64,000 bases of DNA from contig NZ_SSBQ01000002.1 of assembly GCF_004795255.1 (NCBI RefSeq), positions 2,172,001 to 2,236,000 of the forward strand, given 5' to 3'. Below are positions 40,966-51,521 of the stretch, one piece after another. Position numbers and translations under genes: made by a program. The DNA comes from Streptomyces sp. RKND-216 (lineage in GTDB: Bacteria; Actinomycetota; Actinomycetes; Streptomycetales; Streptomycetaceae). The notes under the pieces were generated by a model that saw only the letters and a program-made list of their open reading frames with translations, was not told the DNA's origin and did not search any database. Every line of letters starts with the position of its first letter. Position 1 is the first letter of the stretch.

Positions 40966-41807
40966 TGTGCCGTCACCTCGCCTACCTCGGGCCGCCGGTC
41001 GCACTGCGCGAGGTGCTGCTGGCCCCCGCCCACTCGCTGTACCGCCAGTCCTGGGCTCCGCGCCGGCAGCGGTACGGGACCGTCAACGCCGACGGTTTCG
41101 GCGCCGGCTGGTACGCGCCCGACGACCCGGTGCCCGCCCGCTACCGCCGCTCCGGGCCGGTGTGGGGCGACCCGTCGTTCCAGGACCTGTGCCGGGTGGT
41201 CCGCTCGCACGCCGTGCTGGCCGCGGTCCGCGACACCACCGAGGGCTGCGTCGCTGACGAGTCGGCCGCCGCCCCGTACGCCGCCGGGTCGTGGCTGTTC
41301 AGCCACAACGGCGCCCTGGACGGCTGGCCCGCCTCCGTCGTCGGCCCGGCCGCCACCCTCTCCACCGCCGAACTGCTCGCCCTGGAGGCACGCTGCGACT
41401 CCGCGCTCGCCTGGGCACTGGTCCAGCACCGGCTCCGGTCCTCCGGGAGCAGCCCGGGCGACGCCCTCGCAGGCGTCACGCGCGAACTCGCCGCGGCGGC
41501 CCCCGCCTCCCGGCTCAACTTCCTTCTCACCGACGGCCGCACCATTGCCGGCACCGCGTGGGGCGACGAGCTGTGGTACCTGCACCTCGGTGACCGCTCC
41601 CTCGTCGTGGCGTCCGAGCCGTACGACGACGACCCGCGCTGGGCGACCGTGCCCGACCGCCATCTGCTCACCGGCGACCCGTCCGCCGTCCACCTCACCC
41701 CACTCGACGAGCACGCCGGAGACCGCCCGGTTCACCCCTCCGTCCACCCGCAGCACGCCCGCACGGAGCACGCCCGCCGTGCCCAGCGACAGGAGCCCGC
41801 ACTGTGA
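40965..41807 (+). CDS. egtC: Gamma-glutamyl hercynylcysteine sulfoxide hydrolase EgtC
   Basis: 280-aa class II glutamine amidotransferase-type hydrolase that removes glutamate from the EgtB product. MCRHLAYLGPP exposes the nucleophile Cys2 after Met removal; NADGFGAGWYAP, FSHNGALDGW and RLNFLLTDG complete the Ntn fold. The C-terminal 30 residues are a Pro/His/Arg tail. TGATG overlap with egtB; 4-bp overlap with egtD. Confidence 0.96.
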   Translation: MCRHLAYLGPPVALREVLLAPAHSLYRQSWAPRRQRYGTVNADGFGAGWYAPDDPVPARYRRSGPVWGDPSFQDLCRVVRSHAVLAAVRDTTEGCVADESAAAPYAAGSWLFSHNGALDGWPASVVGPAATLSTAELLALEARCDSALAWALVQHRLRSSGSSPGDALAGVTRELAAAAPASRLNFLLTDGRTIAGTAWGDELWYLHLGDRSLVVASEPYDDDPRWATVPDRHLLTGDPSAVHLTPLDEHAGDRPVHPSVHPQHARTEHARRAQRQEPAL

Positions 41808-42775
41808 GCCCCTTCTCCCTCACCCGCACCCTGCCGCCGGACGCCACCGCCGCGGCCCTCCGCGCCGACGTGCAGCAGGGCTTCGCCCTGCGGCCCAAGG
41901 AGTTGCCGCCGCGGTGGTTCTACGACGCCCGCGGCAGCGAACTGTTCGAGGAGATCACGCGGCTGGACGTCTACTACCCGACCCGCGCCGAACGGGAGAT
42001 CCTCCAGGCCCGCGCCACCGAGATCGCGGACGTCACCCGGGCCCGCACTCTGGTGGAACTGGGCTCCGGCTCCTCCGAGAAGACCCGCCTCCTCATCGAC
42101 GCCCTCACCGCGCGCGGCGGCCCCCCGCACTACGTACCGGTGGACGTCAGCGAGTCCGCACTGACCGGCGCCGGAAAGGCCCTGCTCAGCGACCACCCCG
42201 GCCTCACCGTGGACGCCCTGGTCGCAGACTTCTCCACTGCGCCCGCGCTCCCCGCCACCCCCGGCCCGCACCTGATCGCCTTCCTCGGCGGCACCCTCGG
42301 CAACCTGGTTCCAGGGGAACGCGCCGGCTTCCTCCGTATGGTGTGCTCGCTGCTCGGCGACGAGGACGCGCTGCTGCTGGGCACCGACCTGGTCAAGGAC
42401 CCGGCGACCCTGGTCGCCGCCTACGACGACGAGCAGGGCGTCACCGCCGCCTTCAACCGGAACGTGCTCGCCGTGCTCAACCGCGAACTGGACGCCGACT
42501 TCGCACCCGAAGACTTCGACCACGTCGCCGTCTGGGACGCGGAACACGAATGGATCGAGATGCGACTGCGCGCGCGGAGCGCGGTCACCGCGAAGATCCC
42601 GGCCCTGGACCTGACGGTCGACTTCGCGGCCGGGGAGGAGCTGCGCACCGAGGTCTCGGCCAAGTTCCGCGAGGCGGGCGTACGGGAGGAGCTGTCCGCA
42701 GCCGGCCTCACCCTGCGGCACTGGTGGACCGATCCGGGCGGCCGGTTCGCCCTGTCCCTCGCCTCGCCCGCGTAG
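41804..42775 (+). CDS. egtD: Histidine N-alpha-methyltransferase EgtD
   Basis: Trimethylates histidine to hercynine, the committed step of ergothioneine synthesis. 323 aa, the usual length. RPKELPPRWFYDARGSELFEEIT and LDVYYPTRAEREIL form the histidine-binding lid, VELGSGSSEKTRLLIDAL the SAM site, FLGGTLGNLVPGE and LLLGTDLVKDPATL the rest of the core. GTG start inside the egtC stop. Last gene of the operon, followed by a long palindrome. Confidence 0.97.
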   Translation: MSPFSLTRTLPPDATAAALRADVQQGFALRPKELPPRWFYDARGSELFEEITRLDVYYPTRAEREILQARATEIADVTRARTLVELGSGSSEKTRLLIDALTARGGPPHYVPVDVSESALTGAGKALLSDHPGLTVDALVADFSTAPALPATPGPHLIAFLGGTLGNLVPGERAGFLRMVCSLLGDEDALLLGTDLVKDPATLVAAYDDEQGVTAAFNRNVLAVLNRELDADFAPEDFDHVAVWDAEHEWIEMRLRARSAVTAKIPALDLTVDFAAGEELRTEVSAKFREAGVREELSAAGLTLRHWWTDPGGRFALSLASPA

Positions 42776-42804
42776 GCCGCACCCCCCGCTCCTCGGGCCC
42801 ACAC

Positions 42805-42842
42805 AGCCGTACTCCGCCGCACGCGTGCGGCGGAGTACGGCT
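42805..42842. terminator. 38-bp perfect palindrome after egtD
   Basis: A perfect palindrome with two 19-bp arms and no spacer starts 30 bp past the egtD stop. It should terminate egtABCD. It also occupies the -35 side of the next promoter: TAGGAT follows at 42844-42849, 6 nt before ATG 42856. Confidence 0.8.
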
Positions 42843-42855
42843 TAGGATGCGGCGC

Positions 42856-43707
42856 ATGAGTTTCAGCCAGGGTGATCCGTTCGGGCGCGGCGGAGCCGGG
42901 AGTCCGGGAGGTTCGGGGGGATCCACGCCGGACTGGGCCGCGCTCGCCGAGGAGTCGGAGCGCAAGCGCGCCAGCAAACGGCGCTGGCTGATGATCGGCG
43001 GCGGCGCCCTGGCGACGGTCGCGGTCGCGGGCGTCGTCGCGGTGGCCGTGGTCAGCGAGAACGGCGACCCGGAGGACAAGCCGTCGCAGTCCCTCCCCAC
43101 GCCGGAGGACCTGCCGTCGAGCCCTCCGCAGCCGGAGCCCACCTTCGAGAAGGAGCTGCCGCCCGCTCCGCCGCAGGACTACCTGAAGAACCCGGAGAAG
43201 GACAAGGCACCCATCGACACGGGCACGCTCTTCCCGGACACGACGATCACCGTCAACGGCCGCGAGTACACCCGCGAGGCCGTCGACTCCACGAAGAAGT
43301 GCACCGCCTCCGCCCAGGGCGGTCTCGGCTCGGTGCTGGAGAAGAACGACTGCCGGGAGATGTTCCGCGCCACCTTCGTCCGCGACGGGCTGGCCTTCAC
43401 CCTGGGCATCGCGGTCTTCGACTCCGAGAAGGACGCCTCCGCCGTCAAGTCCGGCTACGAGCCGAATGTCGAGTCCCTGTCCGGCGGCGACGTGCCCACG
43501 TACTGCCGCACGGTCGTCTGCCGTACCACCGTCAACTCGCTCGGCCGGTACGCCCTGTTCACCATCTCCGGCCACACCGACGGCAAGCCCGCCGGCGACG
43601 ACGACGAGCCCGCCAAGCAGGTGGCCGTCGACGGCTCCAACTACGGCTACTCCCGCCTCATCGACCGCGGCGAACGCCAGGCCGCCGCCGACGCCTCCGC
43701 GGACTGA
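42856..43707 (+). CDS. Membrane-anchored protein of unknown function
   Basis: 283 aa. A Gly/Ser-rich cytoplasmic N-terminus (about 1-35) with basic KRASKRR precedes one membrane helix (LMIGGGALATVAVAGVVAVAVV), a Pro/Glu linker (70-105) and an extracytoplasmic domain with four cysteines (in TKKCTAS, KNDCREM, PTYCRTVVC), likely two disulfides. No family recognised. The start ATG 42856 follows TAGGAT by 6 nt with no ribosome-binding site, so it is probably leaderless; ATG 42847 overlaps the promoter box and is unlikely. Confidence 0.75.
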   Translation: MSFSQGDPFGRGGAGSPGGSGGSTPDWAALAEESERKRASKRRWLMIGGGALATVAVAGVVAVAVVSENGDPEDKPSQSLPTPEDLPSSPPQPEPTFEKELPPAPPQDYLKNPEKDKAPIDTGTLFPDTTITVNGREYTREAVDSTKKCTASAQGGLGSVLEKNDCREMFRATFVRDGLAFTLGIAVFDSEKDASAVKSGYEPNVESLSGGDVPTYCRTVVCRTTVNSLGRYALFTISGHTDGKPAGDDDEPAKQVAVDGSNYGYSRLIDRGERQAAADASAD

Positions 43708-46599
<2,892 letters not shown>

Positions 46600-46642
46600 C
46601 CGGACGGCCGGGCCCGGTGACGAGGGCCCGGCCGCACCCCCC

Positions 46643-46680
46643 ACCGCACCACCGCACCACCGCACCACCGCACCACCGCA
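46643..46680 (+). repeat. 8-bp tandem repeat (ACCGCACC)
   Basis: About 4.75 perfect copies of an 8-bp unit lie in the 155-bp gap between the aminopeptidase and subtilase genes. No coding or regulatory role is apparent; it may promote slippage or recombination. Confidence 0.9.
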
Positions 46681-46754
46681 CGACGGCAACGCAGCACGAT
46701 CTCGCGGGCCGTGCCCCCCGCACGGCCCGACCCCACACATCCGAGTGAGGAAGC

Positions 46755-48290
46755 ATGCTGCACAGAAACCACCCCGCACCCCAGCCCCGCGCGAGACGCG
46801 GGCTGCTCGCGGCGTCCCTGACCGCCCTGTTCGCGGCCGGCGCCCTGGCCGCCCCCGCTCAGGCGGCCGAGGGCGAGATCCGAGCCGCGAACAGCCCCGA
46901 CCGCGTCGAGGGCCGCTACATCGTCGTCCTGGACGGCAACCCCTCGGTCGTCGACCGGGCCGAGCAGCTCACCGACCAGCACGGCGGCAAGGTGACGCGC
47001 ACCTTCTCCACCGCGCTCGACGGCTTCGCCCTGAAGGGCGACGAGAAGGCCGCCCGCGCCATCGCCGCCGCCCCGGGCGTCGCCTACGTCGAGGCCGATC
47101 AGCGTGTCGAGGCCACCGGCACGCAGAGCAACCCGCCGTCCTGGGGCCTGGACAGGATCGACCAGGCGCAACTGCCGCTGGACGACAGCTACAGCTACCC
47201 GGACACGTCCTCCGGGGTGACCGCCTTCATCATCGACACCGGCATCCGCGTCTCCCACGAGGACTTCGGCGGCCGGGCGACCTGGGGCTACAACTCCACC
47301 GGAGACGGCCAGAACACCGACTGCAACGGCCACGGCACCCATGTCGCCGGCACCACCGCGGGCGACGACTTCGGCGTCGCCAAGGAGGCCGACCTGGTGG
47401 CCGTGAAGGTCCTCGGCTGCGACGGCAGCGGCACCAACGCCGGCGTCATCGACGGCGTCGACTGGGTCACCCAGAACGCCTCCGGTCCGTCCGTCGCCAA
47501 CATGAGCCTCGGCGGCGGCAACTCCCCCGCGCTGGACGACGCGGTGCAGCGCTCCATCGCCTCCGGGATCACCTACGCCGTCGCCGCGGGCAACAGCAGC
47601 CAGAACGCCTGCACCGGCTCCCCGAACCGGGTGCCCGAGGCGATCACCGTGGGCGCCACGACGATCAACGACAGCCGGTCGTACTTCTCCAACTACGGCT
47701 CCTGCCTCGACATCTTCGCGCCGGGCAGCGACATCACCTCCGCCTGGATCGGCAGCGACACCGACACCAACTCCATCAGCGGCACGTCCATGGCGTCCCC
47801 GCACGTCGCGGGCGCGGCGGTGCTGGCCGTCGGTGCCAACCCGTCCTGGTCGCCCCAGCAGGTGCGCGACTACCTGGTGCAGAACGCCACCACCGGTGTG
47901 GTATCCGGCGCCGGCAGCGGCTCCCCCAACCGCCTCCTGCGCGTGGTGGGCGACGGCACCCCGCCCGACCCCGAGCCGGGCGCCTGCTCGGACTACGCCA
48001 AGACCAAGAACGGCACGCTGAGCAGCGGCGGCAGCGCGATCCAGCCCGACGGCAGCTACTTCCAGGCCCCCGCCGGCACCCACACCGCCTGCCTCGACGG
48101 CCCCGACGGCACCGACTTCGACCTCTACCTCCAGAAGTGGAACGGCTGGAACTGGGCCGACGTCGACAGCTCCACCAGCGCCGGCCCCGACGAGAACATC
48201 GAGTACAACGGCTCCTCCGGCTACTACCGCTACGAGGTCCACGCCTACAGCGGCTCCGGAAGCTACACCCTGGGATACGAGACACCGTGA
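46755..48290 (+). CDS. Secreted S8 subtilisin-like serine protease with PPC-like domain
   Basis: 511 aa. Signal peptide about 1-38; I9 propeptide about 50-118 (GRYIVVLDGNPS to GVAYVEADQRVEA); proteinase K-type catalytic domain about 125-405 with Asp161 (FIIDTGIRVSHEDF), His193 (NGHGTHVAGT) and Ser345 (ISGTSMASPHVAG); then a short linker and the C-terminal PPC-like domain. ATG 46755 has GAGGAAG upstream. It follows the M28 gene by 155 bp; together they would digest extracellular protein to amino acids. Confidence 0.97.
   Translation: MLHRNHPAPQPRARRGLLAASLTALFAAGALAAPAQAAEGEIRAANSPDRVEGRYIVVLDGNPSVVDRAEQLTDQHGGKVTRTFSTALDGFALKGDEKAARAIAAAPGVAYVEADQRVEATGTQSNPPSWGLDRIDQAQLPLDDSYSYPDTSSGVTAFIIDTGIRVSHEDFGGRATWGYNSTGDGQNTDCNGHGTHVAGTTAGDDFGVAKEADLVAVKVLGCDGSGTNAGVIDGVDWVTQNASGPSVANMSLGGGNSPALDDAVQRSIASGITYAVAAGNSSQNACTGSPNRVPEAITVGATTINDSRSYFSNYGSCLDIFAPGSDITSAWIGSDTDTNSISGTSMASPHVAGAAVLAVGANPSWSPQQVRDYLVQNATTGVVSGAGSGSPNRLLRVVGDGTPPDPEPGACSDYAKTKNGTLSSGGSAIQPDGSYFQAPAGTHTACLDGPDGTDFDLYLQKWNGWNWADVDSSTSAGPDENIEYNGSSGYYRYEVHAYSGSGSYTLGYETP
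48008..48256 (+). repeat. 249-bp exact duplicate, copy 2 (PPC-like domain)
   Basis: Matches 46317-46565 exactly, including all third codon positions. The flanks differ at once: the adjoining codons encode KTK- versus EGA-type sequence at the left and GSYTLGYETP versus [10 protein letters not shown] at the right. Confidence 0.97.
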
Positions 48291-48311
48291 CCCGGTGACC
48301 CACCCCTGAAC

Positions 48312-48353
48312 GCAGGGCGTCGGCGCGCGCTCCCTCGCGCGCCGGCGCCCTGC
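48312..48353 (+). terminator. Terminator downstream of the subtilase gene
   Basis: Outer 8-bp arms (48312-48319 and 48346-48353) and an inner CGGCGCGCG/CGCGCGCCG stem form a strong hairpin 21 bp past the stop. Confidence 0.8.
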
Positions 48354-48587
48354 GCACGTCCCGCCACACCGCACCGGAAGCGCCGGGCTGCCGGTCCCGG
48401 CCCGACCCACACCCCCGCGCAGGTGATGGCATCCGGTGATAACCCCTCCCCGCCCCTCCAGGTCAGCGCGGCGCCGCACACCCCGGCAGCGGGCGAAGCG
48501 CAATATTTCGATGAACGGGCATTGAGTCCCGGAAACCGGATGGTTAACCTCAGCGCGCCGTCCCGCTCGTGCTGGAGGGGGAGCCCG

Positions 48588-51521
48588 TTGACCGACCACG
48601 CCGCCGACACCACCCACCAGACCACCCGGACCACCCGGACCACCCGGACCACCCGGACCACCCGGACCACCCGGACCACCCGGACCGGCCCACACCACCC
48701 ACCCGCGGGCCGCACCGCCCTGCTCGCCGCGCTCGAAGCCCGCGTCGCCGCCGGCGGCAGCGCCGTCCTGACCGGCCCCAGCGGCATCGGCAGGTCCACC
48801 GTGCTGGAAGCCGTCGCGGCCTCCGCCACCGCCCGCGGCGAACTGGTGCTGCGCGCCTCCGGCGCGGAGACGGAACGCTGGCTGCCCTACGCCGGCCTGG
48901 CCGACCTCCTCGGCCAGGTTCCCGTCGGCCTGCTCGCCGCTCTCCCCGAGCCCCAACGCTCCGCCCTGTACGGGGTGTTGCTGCGCGACCGGCAGACCAC
49001 CGGCGCCGGCGGACAGAGCCAGTCCGTGTGCCGCCTCGCCTGGCGCGGCCTGCTCGGCCGGTGTGCCGCCGACCGTCCGGTGCTGCTCGTGGTCGACGAC
49101 GCGCAGTGGCTGGACGGCCCGACCGTGGACGCCCTGCGTTACGCGGCCCGCCGCCTCACCGGGCTCGGCGTACGGGCCGTCACCGCCGGCCGGTGGCCGG
49201 AGGGCCTGGCCGCGGGTGACGGCGGCAGCGCCACCTGGACTCCCACCCCCGCCTCCGTCGTCGTCCCGCTGCCGCCGCTCGCACCCGACGAACTCGCCGA
49301 ACTCTTCGCCCAGTACGGCCTCCCCGCCCGCGTCGCGAACACCCTGCACGCCGACTCCGGCGGCAATCCCTACCTCGCGCTCGCCCTGGCGGGGGCGTTC
49401 ACCGACCGCATCCCCCGCCACTGGCGGCCCGCACCGCTGCCGCAGCGCGTGCACGACATGATCAGCGAACGACTGGCCACGCTGCCCGACCGCTCCCGGG
49501 AGACGCTGCTCACCGCGGCGTTCACCACCCATCCGACCGTCGACCTGCTGCGCCGCGCCGGGCGCGCCGAGGCCGAGCACGACATCCGGCTCGCCGCCGC
49601 GGCCGGGCTGCTCGTCGCCGAGGGCGGCACCGTCCGCTTCACGCCCCCGGCGGTCGGCACGGTGCTCGCCGAGCACGCCGCCGCGGCGCACCGCGCGGAG
49701 GTGCACACCGCGCTGGCCACCGTGGTCCCCGACGCCGCCGGCCGGGTACGGCACCGCGCGCTCGCCGCGCCGGGCCCGGACGCCGCGCTGGTCCGTTCAC
49801 TGGTGACCGCCGCCGAGGCCGCCGCCCGGCAGGGCTCGCACCGGATGGCGGCCGAGCTGTACCTGCTCGCGGCCGACCGTACGCCCGCCGAACCGGCCGG
49901 GCAGAGCGCCCGCCTGGAGTGGCTGGTCGCCGCCGCCGAGGCGGGCGCCTCGGCGGCGCTGCCCGCGCTGGTGCACCGCGCCGCCGACGCCGTGCTCGCC
50001 GCGGACGCCTCGCGGGCACAGCGCACCCGGGTGCGGATCGCGCTGCTGGACCTGTCCGGGCAGGGGCTGTCCGAGATGGACGAGGTGTTCGCCGCCGCGC
50101 TGCTGGACGCCGACGGGGACCCCGCGCTGATGGGCCCGCTGCGGCTGCGGATCTCCTGGTCGGCGCTGGTCGACGGCCGCCCCGAACGCAGCGGGCGGGA
50201 GGCCGACGCCGCGGCCGAGCACGCCCGCGCCGCGGGCGACACCACCACCGAGGCGATGGCACTCGGCGTCCGGGCGACCGTGTCGGTGATCACGGGCCGC
50301 GACGACCACCGGGCGGTGCTCGACCGCGCGCTGCGCCTGCCCGAACCGCCGCTGAACGGCTGGCTGCACGCGTCCCCCCGGTTCGTCGCCGCCCGCTTCG
50401 CGGTGTTCGAGGACCGGCTGGCCGAGGCCCGCGAGGAACTGCTGCGCATGCTGGCGCTGGTGGAGCGCGGGTCGGGCGAGGAGGTGGTGCAGGTGCTGCG
50501 CAGCCTGGCCGAGGTGTCGGTGCGGACGGGCCGCTGCCGGGACGCCCTGGACTTCGCCGACCGCGCGGTGCGGATCACCGAGGAGGCGTCGCTCAGCCCG
50601 GGGCCCGCCTGGTGGGACGCTGCCGTCGCCGAACTCGCCGGCGGCAGCATCGAACGCGCCGTGGCGTACGCGGAGAGCGGGCTGCGGGCCTCCACGCAAG
50701 AACGGGACGCCATATACCGCGGCCGCCACCTGCATGTGCTGGGCCAGGCACGGATGCGCGGCGGCGACGTGCGGGGCGGCGTGAAGACGCTGCTGCGCAT
50801 CGAGGCCCTGGAGCGGGGGCAGGGCGTGTGCTCGCCGTTGGCGCTGCGCTGGCACGGCGACCTGGCGTCCGGGCTGGCGGCGCTGGGCGAGACCGAACGG
50901 GCCGAAGAGGTGATCCGCGCCGCCCGGGCGGCCGTGGGCTCCCGCGCCCGTGGGGTGGGCGTCACCGCACAGCTCGACCGTGCCGAGGCCGCCGTCCGTG
51001 CTGCGCGCGGCGACGCGGACACGGCACTGGAGCTGCTGGGGGGCGCGGCGCGGCGGTTCGAGGAGCTGGGCCAGCCCCTGGAGCGTGGTCACTGCCTGCT
51101 GGAACGTGCCCGTGTCCACCGCCGGCGGCGCCGGCACGCCGCCGCCCGGGCCGCCGTGGCGGAGGCGCTGGAGTTGTTCACCGAGTGCGGTGCCCGGCCG
51201 TGGGCGGAGCAGGCGGGGCGCAGCCTCGACCGGCTCGGTGCGGGCACGCCTCCCGCCCGGCAGGGCACGGGGGCCCACGAGGACCGTGCCCCGGCGCAGC
51301 GCCGCGTGCTGACGGACAACGAGGCCCGCATCGCGGCCCTGGTGGGCGAGGGGGCGACCAACCAGGAGGTGGCGGCGCGGATGTTCCTGAGCGTCAAGAC
51401 CATCGAGGCGTCGCTGACCCGCATCTACCGCAAGGTCGGCATCCGGTCCCGCACCCAGCTCGGCACGTGGCTGCGCTCGGGTGCGGGACGTGCGGACGCC
51501 GGCGTCACCTCCTCGGAGTGA
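48588..51521 (+). CDS. Large ATP-binding LuxR-family regulator (LAL-type)
   Basis: 977 aa. N-terminal AAA/STAND module: Walker A-like GPSGIGRST (residues 63-71) with Arg69 where Lys is expected, Walker B LLVVDDAQWLD, then a long TPR-like helical region (about 300-880) and a C-terminal LuxR HTH (LTDNEARIAALVGEGATNQEV, then VKTIEASLTRIYRKVG). TTG 48588 is preferred because GGAGGGGGAG lies 4 nt upstream; ATG 48540 lacks such a site. Residues 12-32 are seven Thr-Thr-Arg repeats from a minisatellite. It follows the two protease genes and may regulate them. Confidence 0.88.
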   Translation: MTDHAADTTHQTTRTTRTTRTTRTTRTTRTTRTGPHHPPAGRTALLAALEARVAAGGSAVLTGPSGIGRSTVLEAVAASATARGELVLRASGAETERWLPYAGLADLLGQVPVGLLAALPEPQRSALYGVLLRDRQTTGAGGQSQSVCRLAWRGLLGRCAADRPVLLVVDDAQWLDGPTVDALRYAARRLTGLGVRAVTAGRWPEGLAAGDGGSATWTPTPASVVVPLPPLAPDELAELFAQYGLPARVANTLHADSGGNPYLALALAGAFTDRIPRHWRPAPLPQRVHDMISERLATLPDRSRETLLTAAFTTHPTVDLLRRAGRAEAEHDIRLAAAAGLLVAEGGTVRFTPPAVGTVLAEHAAAAHRAEVHTALATVVPDAAGRVRHRALAAPGPDAALVRSLVTAAEAAARQGSHRMAAELYLLAADRTPAEPAGQSARLEWLVAAAEAGASAALPALVHRAADAVLAADASRAQRTRVRIALLDLSGQGLSEMDEVFAAALLDADGDPALMGPLRLRISWSALVDGRPERSGREADAAAEHARAAGDTTTEAMALGVRATVSVITGRDDHRAVLDRALRLPEPPLNGWLHASPRFVAARFAVFEDRLAEAREELLRMLALVERGSGEEVVQVLRSLAEVSVRTGRCRDALDFADRAVRITEEASLSPGPAWWDAAVAELAGGSIERAVAYAESGLRASTQERDAIYRGRHLHVLGQARMRGGDVRGGVKTLLRIEALERGQGVCSPLALRWHGDLASGLAALGETERAEEVIRAARAAVGSRARGVGVTAQLDRAEAAVRAARGDADTALELLGGAARRFEELGQPLERGHCLLERARVHRRRRRHAAARAAVAEALELFTECGARPWAEQAGRSLDRLGAGTPPARQGTGAHEDRAPAQRRVLTDNEARIAALVGEGATNQEVAARMFLSVKTIEASLTRIYRKVGIRSRTQLGTWLRSGAGRADAGVTSSE
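48621..48683 (+). repeat. 9-bp coding minisatellite, seven perfect copies
   Basis: Seven perfect tandem copies of ACCACCCGG, in frame, encode (Thr-Thr-Arg)7 near the start of the LuxR-family regulator. The lack of any third-position change suggests recent expansion. Loss or gain of units keeps the frame. Confidence 0.97.

Noticed and set aside
46643..46680. Possible CRISPR or att-type repeat
   Set aside because: Units are 8 bp and directly adjacent, without spacers, cas genes or integrase.
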